A DNA stretch of 64,000 nt from Ophiura sarsii (Eukaryota; Echinodermata; Ophiuroidea; Amphilepidida; Ophiuridae): contig CM069443.1 of NCBI GenBank assembly GCA_035610835.1, positions 62,070,480 to 62,134,479 of the forward strand, given 5' to 3'. Shown piece by piece: positions 47,098-57,344 of this stretch (within the stretch, counting starts at the first letter, position 1; the number at the start of each line of letters is the position of its first letter). The notes under the pieces are model-generated. The model had not been told where the DNA came from, did not search any database, and worked only from the letters and a program-made list of their open reading frames with translations. The position numbers and the translations under genes were made by a program.

Positions 47098-47575
47098 CAC
47101 TTTCCACAGGGCAGTCATCTGCAGACGACAGTTTCAAAATTGCACAAAATGTTTCAAAGATGTCAAAATTATTGAATTTCATCACCATATTATTTTGAAT
47201 CACCATGATAAATGCATTAAAATAAGTACAAATATGCCTAGTATTGGTTGGACTTTGAAAGTTGGGAAACGTTTCTGAGAAATCCATTTTGTATAAATAT
47301 GGTAAAACTTAACACTTTCCACGCGGCTATTATTTTTACCATACACAAAACAGATTTTCCAGAAACCTTTCACAATTTTCAAAGTCTATCTCAAGGATTA
47401 CTGACCTAATGCTAGGCATGTTTGTACTTATGTCAATGCATTTCTCATGATGATTCTAAATATGTTAATGAAATTCAATAATGTTGACATTTTTTAAACA
47501 TTTTGTGAAATTTTGGAATGTCGTCTGCAGCCGCCTGCCGCGTGGAAAGTGTTAATAGCCGTGTGGAAAGTGTTA
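47098..47575 (-). mobile_element. TTAA MITE, CACTTTCC family, copy 5 (host of a nested copy)
   Basis: Left end TTAA + CACTTTCCACAGGGCAGTC at 47,094. It runs to GGTAAAAC at 47,308, where another family member is inserted, and resumes at 47,556 with TAGCCGTGTGGAAAGTG and a terminal TTAG (mutated TTAA). Joined, the two parts have the normal family order. Confidence 0.8.
47313..47551 (+). mobile_element. TTAA MITE, CACTTTCC family, copy 6 (nested in copy 5)
   Basis: TTAA at 47,309-47,312 and 47,552-47,555; 239 bp. Left CACTTTCCACGCGGC, right GCCGCGTGGAAAGTG. It lies in opposite orientation inside copy 5, whose sequence is interrupted exactly at the TTAA. This directly demonstrates target choice and duplication. 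Confidence 0.9.
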
Positions 47576-47742
47576 GAAAAGTAATTTTAATGATCATCAA
47601 CTGATGTCCTTGTAGTTTATGCTTAAACCTGTATGACCTGATTCCAAAATGACTCCAATCAAAAAATAAAAATTAAGATTTTGATATCAGATGAAGCCTG
47701 CAATTCTTATAATCCCCAAATAAGTATCTAAGGCACAAGAGA

Positions 47743-47938
47743 TTTTTCAAAACCCTTTCCCAACTTTCAAAGTCAAGGGGAAAATTACAGAACCAATGCT
47801 AGGCATGTTTGTACTTTTTTAATGTACTTCTAATGATGATTCAAAATATGGTGATAAAATTCAATAATTTTGACACTTTTGAAACATTTTGTGACATTTT
47901 GTAACTGTTGTCTGCAGCCGCCTGCCGCGTGGAAAGTG
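47743..47938 (+). mobile_element. TTAA MITE, CACTTTCC family, copy 7 (left end missing)
   Basis: Internal family sequence begins at about 47,743 (AAAACCCTTTCCCAACTTTC) and proceeds to an intact right end GCCGCGTGGAAAGTG + TTAA (47,939-47,942). The left TIR is replaced by the duplicated block that ends at about 47,735. Confidence 0.75.
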
Positions 47939-47989
47939 TTAAAATAGGTCACACACCATAGCGCACAGCAAAGCAAATCAGAACATTAA

Positions 47990-48265
47990 ACCTTTTCACA
48001 CTGGTCCGACGATCGATCTTTGGACGATCGATCGTTGCTGAATAGAGACTAATTCAGCCGTTTCAAAACATGCAAGAACTTCGGTCGATCAACAGCCATT
48101 GGATTCACACAGAGAAGTGGCCCATCGATCGTCATAACGACTATTATTGAGTCTACAAAAGAGCGATCAATCGTCTAAAGATCGATCGTCGGACCGTCTA
48201 TTATTGAGTCTACAAAAGCGCGATCAATCGTCTAAAGATCGATCGTCGGACCGGTGTGAAAAGGT
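47990..48265. mobile_element. TTAA-flanked MITE rich in GATCGATC words
   Basis: TTAA at 47,986-47,989 and 48,266-48,269. TIRs ACCTTTTCACACYGGTCC then GACGATCGATCTTT. ATCGATCG-type words occur repeatedly, and the right arm contains an internal duplication of about 57 bp (TATTGAGTCTACAAAAG, CGATCAATCGTCTAAAGATC). 276 bp, strongly self-complementary. Confidence 0.8.
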
Positions 48266-48269
48266 TTAA

Positions 48270-49870
48270 TAAATAACACACACATCTTTAGCACATAAAA
48301 CGCCCCATGAATTCCATATGGAATTTGAATCCTTATAATTTTAAATACAGATGTATTACAGTGTAAAGATATGGTACAGATATCAGTCAATGATTCACAG
48401 GTGTCAATAAAGGTGTCATGTTAATCAATCAAGAAATGCTTGTATTTTTTACAGGCTACACCATATGACCCATATTATCCCTATCAAACATGCATGCCCT
48501 TATAAGCGCCCACCTTCTTTTCCCCAAAGACTACCAAAAGGTAACACCTATAATAAGCGCCCATCTTTTTAGCCACTGTATCTCAATATGAAGTAGCCTC
48601 TGATTGTCCTGGCATCATCAACATTATTATCAATCGGCAGATTATCGTGGGAAAGTGTTGCCCTCCATTTGTACAAACTGTAAACATTGGAAAAGAAACA
48701 GGAAATGAACTTTTTGCTGTTGTAGAATTTTAATATCAATTATTACAATCAATAGAACATTTAAAAATACAAAGGCTTTAAACAGTATTAACCACCACTC
48801 AATATAAAAAAAGTTTTAGTGTGAGAATATGATAAAAATCATGAATTATTTTAATGTTAGCAAGCAAAGGCAGTTTCCATGTGTTGAAAATATCAAAAAA
48901 TTATAATTTGTTACAAGAACAAAATACATTAAACTAACAAACTTTGGTCCCCGTTTGCAATTCAGACATGTTAAGTAAGCTATGTCTTTCTTTTATTTGT
49001 TGTTGATGGGACCACATTGCAACTTTGCCAAATTTGACAGTGTCCACGATAAATGACTTTTAAAAAAGGTAACATAATAAGCGCCCACCCAAAATGACTT
49101 TGCCAAGCGCTTAAAATAAACTCCTCACAAAAAGAATCGAGACAATTAAAAATGATCCAATTATTAACGGCCCGAAAGGGTATGGATTAATCGAAGCAAA
49201 TAACCCAGTGCATAATTTTGTTCTGCTTATTTTGACACCTTGATGGTTGAGATATGATGTTGCGGAGCAGATTTATTGTCATTTCAATGGTCGTAGGTCC
49301 AGTTTTAAAAGTGACAATCATCCCTATAGATAATAGATGCAGGCATGCATTTATTGTTTTGAATGATCAGGTTTATGCTTTACTGCGTACAAAAATGCAA
49401 CATTCACTCAGAAAATGAAGATAATGTGATTTTTTTACCTCCAAAATCGTGAAAATCACCATTTTTGGCACTTTTTGGTCGATAATTCAAAAAATAATAA
49501 AGATTTTCAACAACAACAAAAAAGATTCCTAGGGAATTGTATGAGGAATATAATAAAACTAGTATGACAAAATTTGACAAAATATATTTCGAGTTATCTT
49601 TGCAGAACCTAAAATGGGTCAAAAAACGTTGTTTTTTATAATTTTTTCCAAAATGGTCATTTTCATGATCATGGTTGGATTCATTGAACCCTTTCCTACA
49701 AAAAAATGTATACTTTTATATAGATTAAATGAATAATAAAGAAGTTACGGCAGTTTTACGGAGGCTGTACCTGAAGGTGCACAGCCCCCTTAAGATATAA
49801 GTTACTTGCATCCATTTAAAATTCTTTTAAGTGTGCATTTATGAATGCTCTCATACAAATATAAATTATT
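48270..49870. other. Non-coding stretch with a repeated ATAAGCGCCCAC motif
   Basis: ATAAGCGCCCAC occurs three times in the same orientation (about 48,500, 48,553 and 49,078). No gene was recognised. A GTGCACAGCCCCCTTAA phrase at about 49,780 resembles a transposon end but no mate was found. Confidence 0.4.
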
Positions 49871-49878
49871 CATGCCTT

Positions 49879-51160
49879 AAAAACACTGAAAGCCATATAA
49901 TGGCCATTGGTGTTAACGTTGTTGTTTCAAGTTCTTACATATCACTTTACTATGAACTGACTAAAAACTTTTATGATTATACATACAGCCCACACACATA
50001 ACATTTGATACCTCTTATACAACTATAATCTTGGTAAAGACAATAAGGAAAAGATAAGACAGTAAACTTGATACTTTGTGTTATGAAGGTTTTGCGGATA
50101 TCGACAATATTCCATCAGATCATGTCTTTTTGTTTTATACACACGGCTGGTTGGAAAGTTGTGAAATCCGATCCAAATCAGAGACTGAAGGTTTTACATT
50201 TCCGATGTATGATACAGGTACGCGTCTCTCTGGGGATATGTTATTAGGTGAAGACTATGCTGTTAAGAATGGTGTCGATATAGGTCAGGCATTGTTTTCT
50301 TTGTAGCTAAACTGGCCATTTATGGTGGGTGTTTCAATCCACAAATATTTTCTTTGCTAATTGGTTTTGATGATTGAGGAAAACTTGTACCTAGGGTACA
50401 CTGGTGATTGGTGAAGTTGATTTATAATGTTGTCATTTTATACAATAAATATTACGTGATCTGATTCACTCAGGCAGTTTATTGAATTTGCGCAAAAAGA
50501 GTAACAAAAACAATGAAATATGGAGATATTAAAGACTGTACATGTATGTATTTCACATTCACCTAGTACACACACAAAATTGTAAGCTTACATGCTTTAA
50601 ACATTGAAAGCCATATAACCACCATTGGTGTTACTTTATTGTTTCAAGTTTCTACATATCACTTTACCATGAACTGCCTCAAAATCTTGTATGATTATAC
50701 ATACAGCCGTCACACACATAACATATGATACCTCTTATACAACTATGATCTTGGTAACGACAATGACGAAAAGATAAGACAGTTAACTTGATATTTTGTG
50801 TTTACAACGTTGTGCGGATAGACAATATTTCATCAAACCATGTCATTTCACTTTTACACAAAGGGGCGGACAGTTGTGAAACCCAATCCTAATAACAGAC
50901 TGAAGGTTTTACATTTACGATGTATGAGACAGGGGGGATATATGAACATGTGAAGGTTTGTAACTGTAAGACTTAGATACACTTTAATTTGCTGTTATGA
51001 TTGGTTTTGATATAGGTCAGGCGTTGTTTTCCTTGGAGCTAAACTGGTCATTTATATGTATATACATTGTATGGAGGTATTTTCTTAGCTTGGTTTTGAT
51101 AGATTTAGAAAAGGGTTGTACGAAAAGGACACTCGTCGTGCTTGATGAGGTTGATTCATA
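49879..51160. repeat. Duplicated unit family E, copies 1 and 2
   Basis: Copies start at 49,879 and 50,599 with GAAAGCCATATAA and share CACTTTACNATGAACTG, GATTATACATACAGCC, ACTTGATACTTTGTGTT, GACTGAAGGTTTTACATTT and GGCATTGTTTTC-type words. Further copies lie at 57,632, 58,117, 58,895 and 61,680. Copy 1 has a 76-codon frame that the others break by frameshift, so it is not taken as a gene. Confidence 0.8.
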
Positions 51161-51161
51161 A

Positions 51162-52075
51162 ATTCAGTTAAATGGGACAAAGTTCCAGATTTAATCTGGT
51201 ATTAAATTCATAATTATTGCTCTTGTTTAGGTCCCTTTTCTCTTCTCATTGGGTTATTTTACTCTAGTTATGAATTGTGCATTTATATCTAGTCTAGAGT
51301 GGGCAGCATGGTGGCCTGAGCTATCTGGGCTATTAGATGGTTTGCTAATTTATTCATGAGGTCATAAGTTCATTTTGTTTGATTGTATGACCCACATGTG
51401 TGAACTTCCTTTTCTTGTGTGGATTTATTATAAATTGCAACAGGTTTGTAATAACTGCATTAAAATAAAGTCTTGTAACATTTCTCATTCATGCCACGAA
51501 GGGAATGCGCGCTGCCAGGACATTTTCGCACCTTACAGTTCACTATGTTGATTATGATAAATATCATAAATAGCCCGCAGGCTCAATTGCTTGTCACATA
51601 TACCGCCTCGCCTATATAATATATGGCCGATGGTGCGCTGACGATACAGATTTCGCGATTGGCAGCAGGTTGACAAATCAAAGATTCATTGCCAGCCACA
51701 CCAGGCAAAGTGGTTGGCACACCGCCTTCCCATTATTTTACAAAGAGAATGGTGCTGACTGTAGATCCATATTTCACAATTACAGTAGGTGTTGGACGTA
51801 TCATTATGCTGATACATAACATGTTGTTATGATAGTTTACGCTATAAACGATAGCAGCTTAATTATAGTTCAATTATGAGGCCTCTTTTTTGGGACAGAG
51901 GTCTTCTAAAGGGGGAGGGGGAGGTGCGTTCTAGGCCATACTTATTTCGGTAAATTGCGCACACCACCAAACTGGGCATTCCTGTTGTTTATTATTGTCA
52001 TACATTGGGTGCATAAATCCACGTTAATTGCACTTCTGTCTTACTCGGTATTGTTTTGTAATTGTGTATGAATTT
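51162..52075. other. Insertion of about 914 bp relative to the 61-kb paralog
   Basis: At 60,990 the paralogous sequence runs GATTCATAAATGGTGTCATG without interruption, whereas here GATTCATAAAT and AATGGTGTCACG are separated by 914 bp. AAT borders both sides, consistent with a short target duplication, and ATTCA/TGAAT lie at the edges. The content shows no ORF or recognised family. A deletion in the other copy is the alternative. Confidence 0.55.
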
Positions 52076-52739
52076 AATGGTGTCACGTTATTCAACAAAT
52101 GTGACATTATCTGATTCACTCAGGCCATACCACATAGGATATGAAATTATTGAATTTTGAATGAAGGCCTTTGCAAAAAGAGTAGCAAATCACTGAAACG
52201 TTAGAGATATTATTTACACATTCACCTAGAACACACACAAAAACATCATAACTGGGTATGCTTTGAAGGAGAACAGTACTGTTCATGAAACCATGCATTA
52301 TATGGTCGGATAATAATTATTTGATGAATACATATTTTGACCAGTTTAATTGAACACAGAACTATATAATATTCAATAAAACGAATTTAAACTACACATC
52401 CCCAACCTGTGATGATTTGAAATTTGCGCCCAGTTGTCTGTGTCGTAAGTGCTGATGGGATAGCCATACCCAATATTGTGACGTTGTCATTACTAAAACC
52501 GACTCATCAGCAACAGGTAGGTCACTGCGCGTAATCACGCAGGAATTTAATGCATAAATCAAAAATATCAATACATGAAACAGAGATGTGGGAATCTCAT
52601 AACTGTTTCGTCATAGCTTCGATCAATATGGCGATGTCCATACAGGTGATTTTTTTCTTTCTATAAAGCCAATTTTGAATTTATGCGGTACTTTCTAAAT
52701 TTTAATCTTCAGATGTGGTCTGTATAATAATAATGCTAC

Positions 52740-53395
52740 TTGCTTGGCAGATAGTATTAAATACAAAGCACAACGCCTTTTGCAATACACGCTGTGGTCA
52801 CAACGAATCTCAAATTTATTTTGTACGCCGAATGATAAGCTCCTTTTTACTCGCATATGATATAATTAACATATCGTGACGTTACAAAATAATAATAGAC
52901 ATGTTTAAATATTATGAATTATTTATAAGCTGAGTGTCACACGCTGTTACCCATAACAGCGATATGTACTATTCAGGCAACAGGCCTCCTAGAGCGCAAG
53001 ACATAGAATATGAAGATGCGCCTGTGACGATGTTGGCTATCTGTTAAAGCCAGCAATTTCCCCAGCGCGAAAAGCGTGTGGAATTGAGCAAACGGGATGG
53101 ATGATGCCGATGCCTGCGTACATACTTATGCGACCTTGAATGGTCGATATTTCATGTAATAAGAGTCTTTTATAATAGTTCTTATTTATACAGTCAATAG
53201 TCCGTAAGATAATTGTGTATTATCTTAAAAAATAGGTACATGCTTACATGCACCCGGATAGGTAGATATGTTTTATAGATAATTTTTATATATTTATATT
53301 AATAAATTTCTGTCATTTTGTTTGACACCAAAGATGATTCCACTAAAACACTACAATTTCAATTGGATTGATATTTTTTCTATACAAAATCTGCC
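52740..53395 (-). repeat. Split direct repeat B2 (656 bp)
   Basis: Identical on inspection to 53,972-54,627 (constant offset 1,232). It forms the 3' terminus of the element. It contains the palindrome CGCTGTTACCCATAACAGCG. Confidence 0.9.
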
Positions 53396-53724
53396 CAACG
53401 AGAAGGAAGCTATCATACTTTAAGAATGCAAAAAGCAGACACAAAATAAAAACACCACATGGGATGCCAAGGAACCCCCAGCCAAGGGATACCCCCCATG
53501 GAATTGTCACCACCAGAAGCCCAATTGGGAGCAAGCTGGGAACCGCATGAGCAGACACAACCAAAAGTGGTTGCCCATGGAATATATTTTGACGCCACCG
53601 AGATGCCCAATGGAGCAAACCGGGAACCAGAAGAGGGAAATAGCCTCAGAACCGCCAAGGTATTCCACAGGAAAAATCCCAAATGCACCCAAAGAGAGAA
53701 AAAAAAATGGGGATGGGTGGGTGG

Positions 53725-53971
53725 GAATTTCCGACTTCTGGATTCGTTGACACCAAAAAACGTAGTGATTCCCAAGGGCCAAGAATTATGATACAAAACA
53801 GAAAAAACGCACCCATAATGCAACAGAAAACAAAGGCACATTCGCGGGCTTGGTATACTGGCGCCTGATTGGTCATCGCGACTTTAAGGATTAATTCTTG
53901 ACACAAAAGGGATGATTTAACACTTCCTGAAGCAAAGTGGGTTTTAGTCATACGAGATGATTAAAACGTCA
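53725..53971 (-). repeat. Split direct repeat A2 (247 bp)
   Basis: Identical on inspection to 57,345-57,591 (constant offset 3,620). It abuts B1 exactly at 53,971/53,972. Protein-like frames crossing it also occur in A1 and are not genes. Confidence 0.9.
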
Positions 53972-54627
53972 TTGCTTGGCAGATAGTATTAAATACAAAG
54001 CACAACGCCTTTTGCAATACACGCTGTGGTCACAACGAATCTCAAATTTATTTTGTACGCCGAATGATAAGCTCCTTTTTACTCGCATATGATATAATTA
54101 ACATATCGTGACGTTACAAAATAATAATAGACATGTTTAAATATTATGAATTATTTATAAGCTGAGTGTCACACGCTGTTACCCATAACAGCGATATGTA
54201 CTATTCAGGCAACAGGCCTCCTAGAGCGCAAGACATAGAATATGAAGATGCGCCTGTGACGATGTTGGCTATCTGTTAAAGCCAGCAATTTCCCCAGCGC
54301 GAAAAGCGTGTGGAATTGAGCAAACGGGATGGATGATGCCGATGCCTGCGTACATACTTATGCGACCTTGAATGGTCGATATTTCATGTAATAAGAGTCT
54401 TTTATAATAGTTCTTATTTATACAGTCAATAGTCCGTAAGATAATTGTGTATTATCTTAAAAAATAGGTACATGCTTACATGCACCCGGATAGGTAGATA
54501 TGTTTTATAGATAATTTTTATATATTTATATTAATAAATTTCTGTCATTTTGTTTGACACCAAAGATGATTCCACTAAAACACTACAATTTCAATTGGAT
54601 TGATATTTTTTCTATACAAAATCTGCC
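53972..54627 (-). repeat. Split direct repeat B1 (656 bp)
   Basis: Internal copy of B2. With A2 it reproduces the circle-like junction of the element ends, which serves as the template bridge in models of YR retrotransposon replication. Confidence 0.9.
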
Positions 54628-54697
54628 ACAAAAGTCACGCATACAGGGACTTTAACCTACCCCCCCCCCCTTTTGAATAGGAAAAAATGGACATGAC

Positions 54698-55273
54698 CTA
54701 AGACGGTGGAGGAAATGCCGTGGCATATGAATTTTGATTGAAGAAAACGAGAGCGTTAGCTAGGTTTGAGCGAAACACGACGTTACCATCATCGTTCAGG
54801 AGAAGCCCATCGCGCCTGAACAGCCTAAATTTGGACGGGTGAAGGGCAATAGCGTGACTAATGATACATGTATTACCAAATGTACTCAAAGCTCTGCGCG
54901 CTTCTGCGTTTATGTTACTAGCAATGCGCCTACCCGCCCCTGGAGAGGTCTCACCGTAATAAAATAGCCTCGGCAGGATGTTAGACCATATTATTCTTGT
55001 GTTTGGCAGAAGCTGCCTAATACCTGATATGTTATCCCGCACTCTTTCACGCACTACCCAGCTCTTGTCTGTAAATATGTCGTTAGTGCCCAGATGGAAG
55101 ATGATGGTGGTAGGAAATGGACCCACATCGAGGTACCGCATGAGCCTGTTGGTGACACCCGCCACCCTCGCGCCGCGCATGCCCTTCCATGACACCTCAC
55201 CACCACCTTCCAACTGAACTTTGGACACACCAGCCCAAGAGATTAGACTGTCTCCAATCACCCAAGTACGCAT
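54698..55273 (-). CDS. SGNH-hydrolase-like protein of the Ngaro-like element
   Basis: The ORF codes for 191 residues from the ATG at 55,273; the frame stays open another 34 codons upstream but without an ATG. Block I is WVIGDSLISW with the nucleophile position S9. Block II glycines follow in WKGMRGA (about residues 30-35). Block III is FHLGTNDI with N64. The expected block V DGxHL is DGLLL here: D155 is present but the catalytic histidine position is leucine. Ngaro elements often carry such a hydrolase after the recombinase, role unknown (esterase or lipase activity has been suggested). The frame has no stop or shift despite loss of the element's enzymes. The upstream 34 codons translate a polypyrimidine tract ending TTGTACAG, which looks more like a 3' splice site than a signal peptide. 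The SGNH call is firm; activity is doubtful. Confidence 0.85.
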   Translation of the reverse strand: MRTWVIGDSLISWAGVSKVQLEGGGEVSWKGMRGARVAGVTNRLMRYLDVGPFPTTIIFHLGTNDIFTDKSWVVRERVRDNISGIRQLLPNTRIIWSNILPRLFYYGETSPGAGRRIASNINAEARRALSTFGNTCIISHAIALHPSKFRLFRRDGLLLNDDGNVVFRSNLANALVFFNQNSYATAFPPPS

Positions 55274-55278
55274 AGGAC

Positions 55279-55377
55279 CTGTACAAAAAATTAAATTAAA
55301 GAAAAAACCAAGCAAAAACGGAAGAAATAAGAGAAAAAAGAGGGGGGTTAAATAATTATAGAATTTTAAAATCAAGC
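55279..55377 (-). promoter_or_regulatory. Candidate 3' splice-site region before the hydrolase ORF
   Basis: Reading the minus strand there are 90-odd bases rich in T and C, ending TTTTTTGTACAG|GTCCTATG with the AG at 55,280-55,279 and the hydrolase ATG six bases later. Introns are known in some DIRS-type elements. The paired donor is not certain; a GTAGTC occurs within the YR tail at about 55,391. Confidence 0.4.
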
Positions 55378-55615
55378 CTATAAAGATGGGATGACTACTT
55401 TATGAGGACGAATGTAAGATTTGACAACTGCTGACTGCCAGAGACCCATGCATTTAATTGCATCAATTGAGGAACCGCCCATTGCTGCAGACGTTGCTGC
55501 GCCAATTCTGAAGCTGTGTGGAGAGAAATCATCAGGCGAGAGGCCTATAGCCTTGATACCATTCATAAGGATACTGCTGAACTGAAACCTTGTCAAAGGA
55601 TAGAATTCAGACTAA
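55378..55615 (-). pseudogene. C-terminal remnant of tyrosine recombinase
   Basis: The frame gives YPLTRFQFSSILMNG, then PHSFRIGAATSAA with the HxxR box, GLWQS with the conserved W of box II, and KSYIRP with the nucleophilic tyrosine. In the 72-residue open frame these are H27, R30, W53 and Y61. The frame opens with TTG, not ATG. Box I arginine and all upstream catalytic sequence are missing, so it cannot work alone. It follows the gag stop with a short overlap in another frame; the deletion junction lies around 55,605-55,620. DIRS/Ngaro-type recombinases have this C-terminal motif set. Confidence 0.85.
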
Positions 55616-56960
55616 TAGGAACGGCTACAAATAAAGCCCACAATTCGCCATTAATAGTGGCCCAAGAATTCTCGGGGTGAATCTGCATTCTTTGTCTAAA
55701 ATGTTTGTCATAATCACGCCAGCCCCAACCAGCAAAGCGCGAAGCAGCAGTACGGATTATTTGGCCATACTTGAGCAATTCTTGAACGCGATTAGGATGG
55801 GCGCTTAGGTATATTGCCGAAAAAACAAAAAATGCATTTGTCCAAGTATGGACTGACGTAATCTTGGCTGTGTTAGCCTTTTCTTGAACAACCATTTGGC
55901 CTAAAGAATTGACCTTAACTGAAAGGTCAGCGGGTGGAATATTTTGGCCGGAATCTTTATCGATCAATACCCCAAAATCAATGTAGTCACCCTTTATTAT
56001 CTTATCCTTTACTGATTGTGGAATTTCCTCCCCAATTGGGCTACATATGGAGGTCAGTGGTTGAAAGCTAATCCCCCCCGATGAAAAACCAGAGAAATTT
56101 CCTCCAGCGGCAGCGTTACGGTTGTTGTCAATATTGAGATTAGTGCTATCATGACTAATATTAATTCGCTGACCGACCTGATTGGAATTATAGGTATTTG
56201 GAATTGTGGGAATGTCATATAAATTAGTACCTATTTGGCCCACGGAACTTGGCTGATATGCAACGGAATTTGAAGTTGGGTTTTGGGCAACAGAATAACC
56301 AATATTAAAATCGTTAACATGATTATTATTATGACATGTATGATTAACAGCAGCCTGTTGAACAGGTACAAGATTCTCACCATTTAGATATGATGCAAAC
56401 TGGCGACGCGGCACATTCGCCCCTGGTTGGGCTGCGTTGTTACCAGGGTTTGGAACATCCTCCGGCACGTCCACCTGAAGTTGACCGACTCCACCACCAG
56501 GATTTCCAGGCAAAAACTGCTCCTCGCCGTTACCACCATCACCGGCGATGTTTCCGTTGATTGCGTCGTTAGCGTGGATGATGTTATCGCCGACGCCATT
56601 GTTTCCCCCGTCAACCGCACGGCTCACCGTTGGCTGATTATTCCGCCGTGCCCTTGATGACATCGGCGCTGGCCCCGCACTCTGGCTAGTGGCTCTGCTG
56701 CTGCTGCTGTTTCCTCTAGATACCCCCGCCGATCTCCGTTGTCTCCCACCTCCGCCACGAATGATAGGTCTACCTCGGGTTGGTCTCGGGATGGGTTGAT
56801 TATCAGAACCGCCTGCCGAGCTTGTGCTTGGGCCGGAATTATTGCCCAAAAGCTGAACCAGTTGTCTTGCTTGTAGACGAGTTTGTCTAACTCTAGGTGC
56901 TGGAACCAAAGTTTCGGGAGCTTTCCTTTTCGTCCCACGGCCTCGTTTTCCCGGAGCCAT
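55593..56960 (-). CDS. Gag-like ORF1 of the Ngaro-like element
   Basis: The ORF codes for 455 residues. The start at 56,960 lies in CACCATGG, an ideal animal context; the frame remains open upstream but without ATG. The N-terminus is very basic (MAPGKRGRGTKRKAPET). It is followed by a long disordered stretch rich in G, N, S, P, Q and R (about residues 30-300) with RGGGGRQRR-type segments suited to nucleic-acid binding. A conserved-looking C-terminal domain begins near residue 320 and includes WTNAFFVF (from about 373), HPNRVQELLKYGQIIR, GWGWRDYDKHFR and NSWATINGELW, the pattern seen in gag proteins of DIRS/Ngaro elements. The last few residues run into the deletion junction (stop at 55,593), so the normal C-terminus may be slightly altered. 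No frameshift is visible. Confidence 0.8.
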   Translation of the reverse strand: MAPGKRGRGTKRKAPETLVPAPRVRQTRLQARQLVQLLGNNSGPSTSSAGGSDNQPIPRPTRGRPIIRGGGGRQRRSAGVSRGNSSSSRATSQSAGPAPMSSRARRNNQPTVSRAVDGGNNGVGDNIIHANDAINGNIAGDGGNGEEQFLPGNPGGGVGQLQVDVPEDVPNPGNNAAQPGANVPRRQFASYLNGENLVPVQQAAVNHTCHNNNHVNDFNIGYSVAQNPTSNSVAYQPSSVGQIGTNLYDIPTIPNTYNSNQVGQRINISHDSTNLNIDNNRNAAAGGNFSGFSSGGISFQPLTSICSPIGEEIPQSVKDKIIKGDYIDFGVLIDKDSGQNIPPADLSVKVNSLGQMVVQEKANTAKITSVHTWTNAFFVFSAIYLSAHPNRVQELLKYGQIIRTAASRFAGWGWRDYDKHFRQRMQIHPENSWATINGELWALFVAVPISLNSIL

Positions 56961-57344
56961 GGTGATAGAAAACAAATCGTAGGGCTTTAACAACAATGAC
57001 GATTTATTAAACCCCAGAACAGTCACAGTACCTTATTATTAGTTGATGGCAACTTTGTTGATAACACAACAAAGACGTTGAAAACAGTAGGCAAAAGTTA
57101 GAAGATAAACTTGACGAAAATTCCGAGAATTCCTCAGCAAAATTGTATTCAGATTGCAGGGCTAAAGCTTACCGGCGAAGAATAATAGTGTTGTTTTGAT
57201 TCGCTATCGGATCAAATTTGAGATGGCTAATGCGAGATTTTACCGAATCTTTCAGCAAGGTATTCGGCAAATTACTGGCTTGCTATGCTGATCGTATACT
57301 TTTATTTTAATTTGGACCGTGAAGCAGTGGCGATCAGGTTGCAA
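56961..57344 (-). other. Leader between A1 and gag
   Basis: About 384 bp unique to this locus, AT-rich, without a long frame beginning at ATG. It presumably holds the 5' untranslated part of the element; no TATA-type motif is convincing. Confidence 0.5.

Larger units (their letters stand above)
45066..47735. repeat. Large non-coding duplication, two full copies and one partial
   Basis: The block TGTAGTTTATGCTTAA ... CCTGATTCC ... begins at 45,066, 46,222 and 47,612. Within each full copy a sub-unit of about 200 bp (GATATCAGATGAAGCCTACA, GGTATACAACACCAGAGGT, GTTCTACGGGGAAATTTAAA) is itself tandemly doubled (45,135 and 45,336; 46,292 and 46,488). Each copy is followed by a TTAA CACTTTCC-family element, which was probably duplicated with it. 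Confidence 0.85.

Noticed and set aside
53343..53951. Cluster of overlapping frames on both strands of 90-142 codons
   Set aside because: They span the A2 repeat and the 329-bp spacer of the Ngaro-like element; the A part recurs in A1 with different continuation. Several frames in both directions are open at once, as expected of non-coding DNA.
55274..55375. Hydrophobic N-terminal extension of the hydrolase as a signal or membrane segment
   Set aside because: It has no ATG and is the translation of a polypyrimidine tract. A splice acceptor explains it better.
56384..56938. Alternative frames of 76-104 codons inside ORF1
   Set aside because: They are shadows of the gag-like frame, which has the better start and a recognisable C-terminal domain.
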